The notes beneath the pieces were generated by a model. It saw nothing but the letters and a program-made list of their open reading frames with translations, ran no database searches and had not been told where the DNA came from. The position numbers and the translations under genes are program-made. A DNA stretch of 47,449 nt, taken from NCBI GenBank assembly GCA_949840915.1, contig CATKXY010000018.1:1-47449 (forward strand), in the 5' to 3' direction. The stretch is from an uncultured Lachnospiraceae bacterium. Its GTDB lineage: Bacteria; Bacillota; Clostridia; Lachnospirales; Lachnospiraceae. Below are positions 34,050-43,732 of this stretch, in pieces; positions within the stretch are counted from its first letter, which is position 1, and each line of letters begins with the position of its first letter.

Positions 34050-36317
34050 ATGAATTTGGAACAACAGTTGAACGCTATCACAGGCAGAGCCTATGGAAAA
34101 AGTATCAGTGCCTGTACACATGTACAGCTCTATGCAGGTATTCTTCAGTTAGTCAGAGGGCGGGCATTACAGGCTCCGGCCATCACAGGGAAAAAGAAGG
34201 TATATTATATCTCCATGGAGTTTTTGATCGGAAAACTCCTCTCTAACAATCTCATCAATCTGGGCATTTATGATGAGCTGAAAGGGATTTTGGCAGACAA
34301 TGGAAAGAGTCTTGCAGAAATTGAAAATATTGAGCCGGAGCCCTCTCTGGGCAATGGCGGTCTGGGGCGTCTGGCGGCCTGTTTTCTGGATTCCATCGCC
34401 ACCCTGGGACTGCCCGGCGACGGCATAGGACTGAACTATCATTTCGGTCTTTTCAGGCAGGTGTTTCAGGATCATCTGCAGCGTGCGGAGAGAAATGAGT
34501 GGATAGAAAAGCACTCATGGCTCAACGAGACCGGCACAAAGTTTGAGGTGGCCTTTGGAGACAAAAAGGTGACCTCTGTGCTTTATGACATAGATGTCAT
34601 AGGCTATGAAAACGGTGTGAATAAGCTGCATTTATTCGATCTGGAATCTGTTGACGAGAGTCTGGTGAAGAAGGGGATTGACTTTGACAAGAAGGCCGTG
34701 GATCGGAATCTGACGCTGTTTCTCTATCCTGACGATTCCGATGAGGCGGGAAATCTGCTGCGGATTTATCAGGAATATTTCATGGTGAGCAATGGCGCGC
34801 AGCTGATTGTGAAGGAGATGAAGGAAAAGAATCAGGATCTGCACAAAATGAACGAGTATGTGGCGATCCAGATAAATGACACGCATCCCACTATGGTAAT
34901 TCCTGAGCTGATCCGTATCCTCACGGAGCAGGAGGGCTTTGCTATGGATGAGGCCATCCGTGTGGTGAGCGAAACCTGCGCATACACAAACCATACGATT
35001 CTGGCCGAGGCGCTGGAGAAATGGCCTTTGGCTTATATCCAGGAGGTAGTGCCTCAGCTTGTCCCTATTATCAAGGAGCTGGATGCCCGTGTGGCAAAGC
35101 AGTACAAGGATGAAAAGGTACAGATCATCGACAAGGACAAGAAGGTACACATGGCGCATATCGACATACATTACGGATACAGTGTAAACGGTGTGGCGGC
35201 CATTCACACAGAGATTTTAAAAGACACAGAGCTGAACGCACTTTATAAGCTCTATCCTGAGAAATTTAACAACAAGACCAATGGCATTACCTTCCGCAGA
35301 TGGCTTCTCTCCTGTAATCGGGAACTGGCAGAGTTTATCACAAAGACCATTGGAGACGGTTTCAAGAAGGATGCGGGTGAGCTGGAGAAGCTTCTGGAAA
35401 GAATTGATGATCAGGCTGTGCTGGATGGAATCTTTGAGATCAAGCAGGGCAAGAAGGCTGCACTGGCTGAGTATATCAAAGAGAAGGAAGGCGTGACGCT
35501 GGATGTAAACTCCATTTTTGACATTCAGGTTAAGCGTCTGCATGAATACAAGCGTCAGCAGATGAACGCTTTGTATATTATTCACAAATATCTGGAGATC
35601 AAGGGGGGGAAAAAGCCTGTCAGACCGCTTACTTTCCTTTTTGGGGCCAAGGCTGCGCCCGCCTATGTGATAGCGCAGGATATTATCCATCTGCTTTTGG
35701 TGCTGTCTGAGATTGTGAACAACGATCCTGACGTGAACCCTCACATGAAGGTGGTCATGGTGGAGAACTACAATGTGAGTTATGCGGAGAAACTGATTCC
35801 CGCCTGTGATATCTCCGAGCAGATATCTCTGGCTTCCAAGGAAGCTTCCGGTACCGGCAATATGAAATTTATGCTGAACGGTGCGGTGACTCTTGGAACC
35901 AGCGACGGTGCCAATGTGGAGATTCATGAGCTGGTGGGCGACGACAATATTTATATATTTGGTGAAAAGTCCGACGTGGTGATCGGACATTACGACAAGA
36001 AGGATTATGTGTCCAAGGACTATTATAACAAGAGTTCTGTCATCAAAGAGGCAGTGGACTTTATCGTAGGACCTCAGGCTATGAAGATTGGGCACAAGGA
36101 GAATCTTGAGCGTCTGCACAAGGAGCTTTTGAATAAGGACTGGTTTATGACTCTGTTGGATCTGGAGGACTATATTGCTGCCAAGGATCGGGCGTTTGCC
36201 GATTATGAGGACAGACAGAAATGGAAGAGGATGATGCTTGTGAATATCGCCAAGGCAGGATTCTTCTCCTCTGACCGCACCATTATGGAGTACAACAGAG
36301 ATATCTGGAAACTATAA
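34050..36317 (+). CDS. glgP: Glycogen/starch/alpha-glucan phosphorylase
   Basis: The 755-residue GT35 phosphorylase releases glucose-1-phosphate from alpha-1,4-glucans. It has [45 protein letters not shown], and the pyridoxal-phosphate lysine in [15 protein letters not shown] near residue 609. It is somewhat shorter than E. coli GlgP (about 815) but complete. It is the first gene of a probable unit with the NrdG-like activase 13 bp downstream. Confidence 0.97.
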   Translation: MNLEQQLNAITGRAYGKSISACTHVQLYAGILQLVRGRALQAPAITGKKKVYYISMEFLIGKLLSNNLINLGIYDELKGILADNGKSLAEIENIEPEPSLGNGGLGRLAACFLDSIATLGLPGDGIGLNYHFGLFRQVFQDHLQRAERNEWIEKHSWLNETGTKFEVAFGDKKVTSVLYDIDVIGYENGVNKLHLFDLESVDESLVKKGIDFDKKAVDRNLTLFLYPDDSDEAGNLLRIYQEYFMVSNGAQLIVKEMKEKNQDLHKMNEYVAIQINDTHPTMVIPELIRILTEQEGFAMDEAIRVVSETCAYTNHTILAEALEKWPLAYIQEVVPQLVPIIKELDARVAKQYKDEKVQIIDKDKKVHMAHIDIHYGYSVNGVAAIHTEILKDTELNALYKLYPEKFNNKTNGITFRRWLLSCNRELAEFITKTIGDGFKKDAGELEKLLERIDDQAVLDGIFEIKQGKKAALAEYIKEKEGVTLDVNSIFDIQVKRLHEYKRQQMNALYIIHKYLEIKGGKKPVRPLTFLFGAKAAPAYVIAQDIIHLLLVLSEIVNNDPDVNPHMKVVMVENYNVSYAEKLIPACDISEQISLASKEASGTGNMKFMLNGAVTLGTSDGANVEIHELVGDDNIYIFGEKSDVVIGHYDKKDYVSKDYYNKSSVIKEAVDFIVGPQAMKIGHKENLERLHKELLNKDWFMTLLDLEDYIAAKDRAFADYEDRQKWKRMMLVNIAKAGFFSSDRTIMEYNRDIWKL

Positions 36318-36330
36318 GTCAGGAGTCAGG

Positions 36331-37080
36331 ATGAAGATATACGGGTTTCAGAAGACAACCTTATTGGATTACCCCGAACATGTGGCAGCCACCGTTTTTA
36401 CCGGTGGCTGCAATTTTCGTTGTCCCTATTGTCAGAATGCCGGACTGGTGTTATGCGGGGGCGAAGAGTCCCTTCGGGAGATTCCGCCGGAGGAGGTGTT
36501 CGCGCACTTGCGAAAGCGGCAGGGCGTTTTGGACGGTGTGTGTATCACAGGCGGCGAACCGACTCTGCAGCCCGGTCTGGAGGAATTTATCCGGAAGGTG
36601 CGGGATCTGGGGTTCTTGGTGAAACTGGACAGCAACGGTTATCGTCCGGAGGTGCTGCGGAGTTTGCTGGAGCAGGGACTTCTGGATTATGCGGCCATGG
36701 ATGTGAAGGCAAGCCGTGACAATTATGCCCGGGCGGTGGGGTTGGAGCAGAGAATGAACCGCGAAAAGGGGTTCGAAAAAGAGGGATTTTGTCTTGAGCA
36801 CATTGAGGAGAGCATCGCGCTTTTGAAGGCCGGCACTATTCCTTATGAGTTTCGTACTACTGCGGTGAAGGGTCTGCACACTGTGGGGGAGTTTGATGAG
36901 ATCGGAGCCTGGCTTGCGGGAAGCAGGGCCTATTTTATACAGAATTATCGGGAGAGCGGAGAGATTTTGAACGGCACAGGTCTTTCGGAATTTTCTGCAG
37001 AGGAGCTGTGCGAGATGCAAAGTCTTGCCAGACGTTACATAGACAGGGTAGAACTGCGTGGTGTGGATGGTGTGGAATGA
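36331..37080 (+). CDS. Radical SAM activase, anaerobic ribonucleotide reductase-activating type
   Basis: The 249-residue protein opens with YGFQKTTLLDYPEHVAATVFTGGCNFRCPYCQNAGLVL, which contains the radical SAM cysteines CNFRCPYC and the NrdG-like N-terminus. The core continues with GVCITGGEPTLQPGLEEFI and KLDSNGYRPEVL. It likely generates a glycyl radical on class III ribonucleotide reductase, but no nrdD lies in the window, so this is family-based. The start is 13 bp after the phosphorylase stop; CAGGA is a modest ribosome binding site. Confidence 0.9.
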   Translation: MKIYGFQKTTLLDYPEHVAATVFTGGCNFRCPYCQNAGLVLCGGEESLREIPPEEVFAHLRKRQGVLDGVCITGGEPTLQPGLEEFIRKVRDLGFLVKLDSNGYRPEVLRSLLEQGLLDYAAMDVKASRDNYARAVGLEQRMNREKGFEKEGFCLEHIEESIALLKAGTIPYEFRTTAVKGLHTVGEFDEIGAWLAGSRAYFIQNYRESGEILNGTGLSEFSAEELCEMQSLARRYIDRVELRGVDGVE

Positions 37081-37091
37081 GAGGAAAGCAA

Positions 37092-38486
37092 ATGAGTATT
37101 CTGAACAAATTATTTGGAGACAAGGCGTTTTATAAAATGGTTCTGGGTGTGGCGGTGCCCATCATGATCCAGAACGGGATCACAAACTTTGTGGGACTGT
37201 TGGATAATATCATGGTGGGGCGCGTGGGGACGGAGCAGATGTCCGGTATCGCCATTGTGAATCAATTGCTTTTGGTGTTTAACCTGGCCGTTTTCGGAGC
37301 GATCTCCGGTGCCGGTATTTTTACCGCGCAGTTTTACGGCTGTAAGGATCATAAGGGTGTGCGTCATACTTTTCGATTCAAGGCATATATCTGTGCGATT
37401 ATTGTATGCATCGGAATTCTGGTGCTGTCTTTGTGCGGAGGGAATCTGATCATGATGTACCTTCACGGAGAGGGCAATGAGCAGGCGCTCCGGGCCGCGC
37501 TGAGTTACGGGCAGCAATATCTGTGGGTGATGCTTGTGGGACTTGCGCCTTTTGCGGTGGAGCAGCTCTACACGAGTACGCTGCGCGAGTGCGGCGAGAC
37601 CATGGTGCCCATGGCGGCAGGGGTGACGGCGGTGCTTGTGAATCTGGTGCTGAATTATCTGCTGATCTTTGGGAAGTTCGGATGTCCCAGACTGGGAGTA
37701 GTGGGAGCAGCCATCGCCACGGTGGTGTCCCGCTATGTACAGGCGGCCATCGTCATTGTCTGGACTCATACGCACACGGTGAGGATGCCCTTTGCTGTGG
37801 GCGTCTACCAAAGCCTGAAGGTTCCCGGTCAGCTCACGGCCAAGATCATCATAAAGGGTACGCCGCTTATGTTAAACGAGGTGCTCTGGGCCGGAGGCAT
37901 CGCAGTGTTGATGCAGTGTTATTCTATCAGGGGGCTGAATACTGTGGCGGCCATGAATATTTCCACAACCATCTCTAATTTGTTTAACGTGGTGTTTATC
38001 GCCATGGGGAGCGCCATTTCCATTATCGTGGGGCAGCTTTTGGGAGCGGGTAAAATGGAGGAGGCCAAGGAGACAGACACCAGACTCATCGCTTTTTCGG
38101 TCATGTCTTGTCTGGTGATAGGAGGTGTGCTGGCGGTCATTGCGCCTGTTTTTCCCATGCTTTATAACACCAGCAGTGAGGTCAAGGAACTGGCGGCCTG
38201 GTTTCTGCGTGTGGCGGCGCTGTGTATGCCTATTATGGCATTTATGCACGCCAGCTATTTTACCCTGCGTTCAGGCGGCAGGACGATCGTCACATTCCTG
38301 TTTGACAGCGTCTTTTTGTGGTGTGTGAGCATTCCGGCGGCATATGTGCTGAGCCGGTACACAGAGCTTGCCATCCTGCCCCTGTATCTGAGCATCCAGC
38401 TTTTGGATCTGATCAAATGCGTGATCGGATTTATTCTGGTGAAAAAGGGTGTGTGGCTGAATAATATGGTGGGGCAGGAGGTATAG
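37092..38486 (+). CDS. MATE family efflux transporter
   Basis: The ATG at 37092 follows GAGAGGAAA and gives 464 residues, normal for MATE; earlier in-frame ATGs lie inside the upstream gene. Twelve hydrophobic segments and the family marks are present (VAVPIMIQNGITNFVGLLDNIMVGRVGTEQMSGIAIVNQ). It would export cationic drugs or metabolites using an ion gradient; the substrate is unknown. It is separated by only 10 bp from the convergent dehydrogenase gene. Confidence 0.92.
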   Translation: MSILNKLFGDKAFYKMVLGVAVPIMIQNGITNFVGLLDNIMVGRVGTEQMSGIAIVNQLLLVFNLAVFGAISGAGIFTAQFYGCKDHKGVRHTFRFKAYICAIIVCIGILVLSLCGGNLIMMYLHGEGNEQALRAALSYGQQYLWVMLVGLAPFAVEQLYTSTLRECGETMVPMAAGVTAVLVNLVLNYLLIFGKFGCPRLGVVGAAIATVVSRYVQAAIVIVWTHTHTVRMPFAVGVYQSLKVPGQLTAKIIIKGTPLMLNEVLWAGGIAVLMQCYSIRGLNTVAAMNISTTISNLFNVVFIAMGSAISIIVGQLLGAGKMEEAKETDTRLIAFSVMSCLVIGGVLAVIAPVFPMLYNTSSEVKELAAWFLRVAALCMPIMAFMHASYFTLRSGGRTIVTFLFDSVFLWCVSIPAAYVLSRYTELAILPLYLSIQLLDLIKCVIGFILVKKGVWLNNMVGQEV

Positions 38487-38496
38487 CTTTGTGCCG

Positions 38497-39510
38497 TTAT
38501 GCGGTGACGTTGTTGGGACTGTCCTTTCCGGCAGCAAAATCCAGCGCGTTCTGCAGGGTAGTCTCCGCGATAGCCATCAGGGCTTCTCCGGTAAAAAATC
38601 CCTGGTGAGAGGTTATCATTACATTGGGAAAGGAGAGGAGACGGGCGGTGGTGGAGTGCTCCAGAATCTCATCGGAGCGGTCCTCAAACACATTGTCGGT
38701 CTCCTCCTCATAGACGTCAAGCCCTACGCCGGCAAATTTACGCATGCGGATTCCCTCGATGAGATCCGCGGTATCCACCAGGGCGCCCCGGGAGGTGTTG
38801 ACCAGAACTACGCCGTCCTTCATCTGTTTGATCGTATCCAGATTGACGATATGATATGTGTCATTGGTCAATGGACAGTGGAGGGAGAGCAGATCGCTCT
38901 GGGCCAGTACCTCCGGCAGTGTTTTGTATTCCACAAAGTCCTTCAGTTCTTCATTTTTATATACATCATAAGCGATGACTTTCATACCGAAGCCGTGACA
39001 GATACGGCACATGGCTGCGCCGATCTTGCCGGTTCCGACAATGCCGGCCGTCTTTTGGTAAAAGTTAAAACCCATCAGCCCGCTCAGGCTGAAGTCGTTT
39101 TCCCTGACTTTGTTATAGGCCTTGTGCAGTCTGCGGTTGGCAGCCAGCGCCAGCGCCATGGCATGTTCCGCCACTGCTTCGGGGGAGTAGCCCGGTACAC
39201 GCAGGATGCGGATGCCGTATTTTTTACATTGATTTAAGTCAATATTGTTAAAGCCGGCACAGCGCATCAAAATCACCCGGATTCCTTTATCATGGAGAAT
39301 ATTTACGGTCTCGGTTCCGATATCGGAGCTCACGAATGCACAGACGGCGTCAAAGCCGTCCGCCAGCGCCGCGGTGCGGGGGTCAAGATCCGATTTGATG
39401 TACTCGATTTCTATAGGGGTGTCGGAATGTTTTATAGGCTCGTAGCTCTTGAGAGCGCTATCAAAGGATTCCTGATCATAGCTTTTTGTGTCGTAAAATA
39501 AGATTTTCAT
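38497..39510 (-). CDS. D-2-hydroxyacid dehydrogenase, probable D-lactate dehydrogenase
   Basis: The 337-residue protein has the NAD-binding motif GIVGTGKIGAAMCRICHGFG near residue 150, the catalytic Arg in NTSRGALVDT near 236 and the catalytic His in MITSHQGFFTGEAL near 300. The pattern (MKILFYDTKSYD, RCAGFNNIDL, VPGYSPEAVAEHA) matches fermentative D-lactate dehydrogenases that reduce pyruvate to D-lactate. GGGAGG precedes the start. A perfect palindrome, TATGATATCATA, lies upstream at 39548-39559 and could be an operator or include the -10 box. Confidence 0.92.
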   Translation of the reverse strand: MKILFYDTKSYDQESFDSALKSYEPIKHSDTPIEIEYIKSDLDPRTAALADGFDAVCAFVSSDIGTETVNILHDKGIRVILMRCAGFNNIDLNQCKKYGIRILRVPGYSPEAVAEHAMALALAANRRLHKAYNKVRENDFSLSGLMGFNFYQKTAGIVGTGKIGAAMCRICHGFGMKVIAYDVYKNEELKDFVEYKTLPEVLAQSDLLSLHCPLTNDTYHIVNLDTIKQMKDGVVLVNTSRGALVDTADLIEGIRMRKFAGVGLDVYEEETDNVFEDRSDEILEHSTTARLLSFPNVMITSHQGFFTGEALMAIAETTLQNALDFAAGKDSPNNVTA

Positions 39511-39613
39511 GGCGGCCTCCCTGTGTCAGAATATTTAGTGAATAGCTTATGATATCATAGATCGGTATATATTTATATATTTTTCCAAGGAAATTATTAA
39601 ATATACAAAATAA

Positions 39614-39669
39614 GGGCTCCCTTTCAGGCGGACAAATCAAAAAGCAGATTTGCCGCCTGAAAAGGAGCT
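39614..39669 (-). terminator. Long hairpin downstream of the cellobiose phosphorylase gene
   Basis: The arms GGGCTCCCTTTCAGGCGG (39614-39631) and CCGCCTGAAAAGGAGC (39653-39668) pair over about 16 bp, extended by CAAATC/GATTTG. Read on the minus strand it is followed by CCCTTATTTTG, a weak T-run. It probably ends transcription before the dehydrogenase gene. Confidence 0.75.
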
Positions 39670-39700
39670 GTTTTCTATCTATGCAGCTATAACGGGACAC

Positions 39701-42136
39701 TCAGCCCATCGTCACCACTACCTCGTAGTTCTCCTTTCCCGGCACATAGGGTATTACGCATCCGTCCACAGCCGTTCCGTCCACGGTCATGGAGGCCACG
39801 CCCTTCTCTGTATTACCGGGATTCTGCACGGTAATGCGGTAGGTTCCTTCGCGGAATTTCCGGGTTACGGTAAAGTCGCCAAAGCCCTTGGGAAGGCAGG
39901 GATTGACGGACAGTCCCGTGTGGGTGGGAGAGACGCCCAGAATGTACTGAGAGATATTCACAAAGGTCCATGCGGCGGTGCCGGTGAGCCAGCTGTTTTT
40001 GGCTTCGCCGTGGAATTTGGCGTCACGGCCGGCGATCATCTGCGCGTATACATAGGGTTCGGTGCGGTGTATTTCGCTGATTTCCTCCACATAGGCGGGG
40101 CAGGTCTTTTTGTAGATTTCAAAAGCTCTGTCGCCGTGACCCAGTACGGTTTCCGCAATGGATACCCAGGGGTTATTGTGACAGAATATTCCGGCATTCT
40201 CCTTATATCCGGGGGGATAGGAGGAGACTTCGCCCAGCTCCAGATGATATTCGGTGTAGGCGGGCTGAAGGATCATGACGCCGTATTTTGTGTCCAGGCG
40301 TTCTTTCACGGAGTCGAGGGCTTTCTCGGCAAGACCTTCCTTCACACCCACGCCTGCCAGTACACAGAAGCCCTGAGGCTCTATATAGATCTGTCCTTCC
40401 TTACATTCTTTGGAACCCACTTTATCGCCGTGGGCGTCATAGGCGCGCACGAACCAGTCGCCGTCCCAGCCGTCCTTCAGGATGGCATCGTACATTTCCT
40501 GCACTGCACTGCGGGCTCGCGCGGCTTCGGTCTCATCACCCATGAGCTCGCAGAGCTGAGCGTATTCTTCACCGTATTTTACAAACATGCCGGCAATAAA
40601 TACGGATTCTGCCACGGGGCCTTCGCTGGGGCCGAAAGTCTGAAAGGATTCGCCGGGATGCTCGGAAAAGCAGTTCAGGTTCAGGCAGTCGTTCCAGTCG
40701 GCGCGGCCGATCAGAGGCAGACCGTGAGGGCCTCTGTGAGTCAGGGTATAGTCAAGGGAGCGCTTTAAGTGGTCCATGAGAGGAGTTGCGACACTCATGT
40801 CATTGTCAAAGGGAACGGATTCGGTGAGGATGGAGGTATCACCCGTCTCCCGCACATAGGCGCTGACGCCTGCGATAAGCCACAGGGGATCGTCGTTAAA
40901 GCCGCTGCCGATGTCGGAATTTCCCTTCTTGGTCAGAGGCTGATACTGATGATAGGCACTGCCGTCCTGAAACTGGGTGGAGGCGATATCTATAATCCGT
41001 TCTCTGGCTCTGTCGGGGATCAGGTGTACAAAGCCCAGCAGATCCTGACAGGAATCGCGGAAACCCATGCCCCGGCCGATGCCGGATTCATAGTAGGAGG
41101 CAGAGCGGGACATGTTAAAAGTCACCATGCACTGATATTGATTCCAGATATTCACCATGCGGTTTACCTGGTCTGTTCCGGAGTGTACGGTATATTTGGA
41201 GAGCAGTGTCCTCCAGTAATCCTGCAGCTTGGCAAAGGCATTGTCCACTGCCTCCGCGGTGTTGTATCTGGCCAGCATTTCCAGAGCGGGTTTCTTGTTG
41301 ATAATACCGGGGGATTCCCATTTCTCGTCCCGGGGATTCTCGATATAGCCCAGCACAAAGACAAAGGTCCTGCTCTCGCCGGGAGCAAGAGTCACATTTA
41401 ATTGATGGGAAGCAATGGGAGACCAGCCGCTTGCCACAGAGTTGGTGCAGGCGCCGTTTTCCACCGCTTCCGGATCCCCTGCTCCGCGGTAAGCGCCCAG
41501 AAAAGCGTCCCGGCTGGTGTCAAATCCTGCGATATCAGCGTTTACGGAGTAGACGGCATAATGATTTCTGCGCTCACGGTACTCTGTCTTGTGGTAGATA
41601 GCGGAGCCGATTACTTCGACTTCGCCGGTGCTCAGATTGCGCTGGAAGTTCTTCATATCGTCATCTGCATTCCACAGACACCATTCCACATAGGAAAATA
41701 CGGAAAACGTCTTTTGGGTTTCAGATTTGTTGGTAAGGGTCAGTTTGCTGATCTCACAGTTATCCTCGGCGGGGACAAAGATCAGCAGCTCGGATTCCAG
41801 TTCGTTCTTAGAGGAGGTAAACCGGCTGTAGCCTATACCGTGCCGGCATTCGTAGGAATCGAGCTTTGTTTTGACGGGCTGCCATCCGGGGTTCCAGACG
41901 GTGTCGCCTTCTTTTATGTAAAAATATTTGCCGTTTACATCCCCGGGCACATCGTTGTAGCGGTAACGGGTCAGGCGGAGAAGCTTGGCGTCCTTATAAA
42001 AGGTGTAACCGCCGCAGGTATTGGACAACAGGGTAAAGAATTCTCCCGAACCGAGATAGTTGATCCAGGGCAGAGGCGTTTTGGGAGTAGTGATGACATA
42101 CTCCTGATTGGCATCATCGAAATAACCGAATTTCAT
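39701..42136 (-). CDS. Cellobiose phosphorylase (GH94)
   Basis: The ATG at 42136 has GGAGG 8 nt upstream and gives 811 residues, a usual length for cellobiose phosphorylases; the ATG at 42151 overlaps that ribosome binding site. It has the N-terminal [27 protein letters not shown] signature and the catalytic acid in [11 protein letters not shown] near residue 360-370 region (the Asp of RDSxQD). It would split cellobiose with phosphate into glucose-1-phosphate and glucose. Related GH94 enzymes act on cellodextrins or chitobiose, so the exact substrate is inferred. Its promoter and operator face the lacI-type gene. Confidence 0.93.
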   Translation of the reverse strand: MKFGYFDDANQEYVITTPKTPLPWINYLGSGEFFTLLSNTCGGYTFYKDAKLLRLTRYRYNDVPGDVNGKYFYIKEGDTVWNPGWQPVKTKLDSYECRHGIGYSRFTSSKNELESELLIFVPAEDNCEISKLTLTNKSETQKTFSVFSYVEWCLWNADDDMKNFQRNLSTGEVEVIGSAIYHKTEYRERRNHYAVYSVNADIAGFDTSRDAFLGAYRGAGDPEAVENGACTNSVASGWSPIASHQLNVTLAPGESRTFVFVLGYIENPRDEKWESPGIINKKPALEMLARYNTAEAVDNAFAKLQDYWRTLLSKYTVHSGTDQVNRMVNIWNQYQCMVTFNMSRSASYYESGIGRGMGFRDSCQDLLGFVHLIPDRARERIIDIASTQFQDGSAYHQYQPLTKKGNSDIGSGFNDDPLWLIAGVSAYVRETGDTSILTESVPFDNDMSVATPLMDHLKRSLDYTLTHRGPHGLPLIGRADWNDCLNLNCFSEHPGESFQTFGPSEGPVAESVFIAGMFVKYGEEYAQLCELMGDETEAARARSAVQEMYDAILKDGWDGDWFVRAYDAHGDKVGSKECKEGQIYIEPQGFCVLAGVGVKEGLAEKALDSVKERLDTKYGVMILQPAYTEYHLELGEVSSYPPGYKENAGIFCHNNPWVSIAETVLGHGDRAFEIYKKTCPAYVEEISEIHRTEPYVYAQMIAGRDAKFHGEAKNSWLTGTAAWTFVNISQYILGVSPTHTGLSVNPCLPKGFGDFTVTRKFREGTYRITVQNPGNTEKGVASMTVDGTAVDGCVIPYVPGKENYEVVVTMG

Positions 42137-42187
42137 AGTGTAATCCTCCATTTTTAAATGATAGACGTTGACAGGGGAACTTTATGC

Positions 42188-42199
42188 AAACGATTAAGT
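42188..42199. promoter_or_regulatory. AAACGATTAAGT operator copy 1 (before the GH94 gene)
   Basis: The 12-mer AAACGATTAAGT has the CG centre of LacI-family sites. It lies at about +13 to +24 of the GH94 transcript, a position suited to repression. An identical 12-mer occurs at 42487-42498. Confidence 0.65.
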
Positions 42200-42218
42200 T
42201 AGATATGCTTTCATTGAG

Positions 42219-42247
42219 ATTATACAGAAGGCTGGAAAAAAAAGCAA
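42219..42247 (-). promoter_or_regulatory. Promoter of the cellobiose phosphorylase gene
   Basis: On the minus strand there is TTGCTT (42242-42247), a 17-nt spacer and a perfect TATAAT (42219-42224). The predicted start is about 42212. The T-rich spacer may bend DNA. Confidence 0.85.
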
Positions 42248-42447
42248 TAGAAACATTATAAATATGCGGAATTTTCAGCTTTTTGAAACTGCAGGCAAAA
42301 AGCGGACTTCAGACTAGTGATTAATAACTTCGCATGCCTGGGATCAGAAAAAACTAAAAATGTCTGATAAATATAATAAAATAAACAAAAAAACGCACAT
42401 CAAACTAGCACATATAAACAAAATACAAAATTTTGTTAAAAAACTGG

Positions 42448-42476
42448 TTGCAAATTTGTATATAATGATATATAGT
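42448..42476 (+). promoter_or_regulatory. Promoter of the LacI-type regulator gene
   Basis: TTGCAA (42448-42453), a 17-nt spacer and TATAGT (42471-42476); a TATAAT at 42461-42466 has no matching -35 box. The rest of the 442-bp gap between the GH94 start and the lacI start is AT-rich and shows no further gene. Confidence 0.7.
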
Positions 42477-42486
42477 TAAGTTACGA

Positions 42487-42498
42487 AAACGATTAAGT
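42487..42498. promoter_or_regulatory. AAACGATTAAGT operator copy 2 (before lacI)
   Basis: Identical 12-mer to 42188-42199, at about +5 to +16 of the predicted regulator transcript. This suggests that the LacI-type protein represses its own gene as well as the phosphorylase gene. Confidence 0.65.
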
Positions 42499-42578
42499 AA
42501 ATATTAAACCCAAAAATCAATGCAGGAAATTAAACAACAAAAGCAAGCGGATGCTCGCAGAAATCAAGGAGTAGACGG

Positions 42579-43628
42579 ATGGCGTCAATGAAAGATATCT
42601 CCAAGGTTTGTGGAGTATCGGTGGCAACGGTCAGCAAAGCGTTGAACAACCACAGCGATATTGGAGAGGAGACAAAACAGTACATAAAAAAGGTTGCCAG
42701 AGAGATGGGGTATCTTCCGAACTCTGCGGCGAGAGCCTTAAAGACAAACCGGACTCACAGCATAGGAGTGTTGTTTGCCGATGATGCCAGAAGCGGGTTG
42801 ACGCATGATTATTTTGCAGGTGTGCTGGACAGCTTTAAGCGAATGGCTGAGAAATGCGGTTATGATCTCACCTTTATCAATAGCAGCAGAAACAGAGCTG
42901 ACAGCATGACATATCTGGAACACAGCCGGTATCGGGGTTATGACGGCGTAGTGATTGCCTGTATCGACTTTACGGATCCCGAGGTTCTGGAGCTGGTGCA
43001 GAGCAATATACCGGTGGTGACGATAGACTATGTGTTTAACGGACATATTGCCATCATTTCAGATAATGTCAGCGGCATGAGGGATTTAATGGAATATATC
43101 TGCCGCATGGGTCATAAAAAGATTGCATACATACATGGCGCAAATACAGGTTCCAGTTCTACGGTAACAGCCAATCGTCTCTCCAGCTTTTATCGGACCG
43201 CCGAGCAGTTTGACATTGAGGTCCCGGCAGAATATGTCAGAGAGGGATTCTACCGTAATACAGACAGATCATACAGGATTACCAATGAAATGCTGGATCT
43301 GCCGGACCCGCCTGACTGTATCATATATCCTGATGATTTCGCTGCTTTTGGCGGCATCAATGCAATCAGAGAGAGAGGACTTCGGATTCCCGAGGACATA
43401 TCGGTGGCAGGCTACGACGGAATTCAGGCGGCCAGACATCTGAGTCCCAGGATCACGACATTGCGGCAGGACACGGAACAGATCGGTTTTGTGGCGGCCA
43501 GGGAATTGATAAGTCTGATCGAGAGACCAAAATCAACCATAATTCAGCAGATCACGGTTCCCGGACTGCTCGTAGAAGGAGAGTCCGTTGCGGCTGTGGG
43601 ATCTGCAAGAATTAATTCAGGCATTTGA
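42579..43628 (+). CDS. LacI-family transcriptional repressor
   Basis: The 349-residue regulator has an N-terminal LacI helix-turn-helix (MKDISKVCGVSVATVSKALNNHSDIGEETK) with hinge region, then a sugar-binding core (HSIGVLFADDARSGLTHDYF, VVTIDYVFNG, CIIYPDDFAAFGGINAIRERGL, ISVAGYDGI). The likely effector is cellobiose or a related sugar, from context. The start has AAGGAG upstream. It lies between the divergent phosphorylase gene and the transporter genes. Confidence 0.93.
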   Translation: MASMKDISKVCGVSVATVSKALNNHSDIGEETKQYIKKVAREMGYLPNSAARALKTNRTHSIGVLFADDARSGLTHDYFAGVLDSFKRMAEKCGYDLTFINSSRNRADSMTYLEHSRYRGYDGVVIACIDFTDPEVLELVQSNIPVVTIDYVFNGHIAIISDNVSGMRDLMEYICRMGHKKIAYIHGANTGSSSTVTANRLSSFYRTAEQFDIEVPAEYVREGFYRNTDRSYRITNEMLDLPDPPDCIIYPDDFAAFGGINAIRERGLRIPEDISVAGYDGIQAARHLSPRITTLRQDTEQIGFVAARELISLIERPKSTIIQQITVPGLLVEGESVAAVGSARINSGI

Positions 43629-43652
43629 TCACCGTATATACGGCGATATAAA
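43625..43652 (+). promoter_or_regulatory. Promoter with palindromic operator before the sugar-binding protein gene
   Basis: TTGATC (43625-43630), a 16-nt spacer and TATAAA (43647-43652). The spacer is filled by the perfect palindrome CCGTATATACGG (43632-43643), extended by ATC/GAT with one mismatch pair. The -35 box contains the lacI stop codon. This site differs from the AAACGATTAAGT motif. Confidence 0.6.
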
Positions 43653-43732
43653 GATTCTGCACATTCAAAACTATGTGACAGTTTCTATAAATGCAGCAAC
43701 AAACAATCACATTTTAAATGGGAGGAATGGAA

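Noticed and set aside
39650..40768. 372-codon frame opposite the cellobiose phosphorylase gene
   Set aside because: Antisense shadow; the minus strand encodes a full-length GH94 enzyme.
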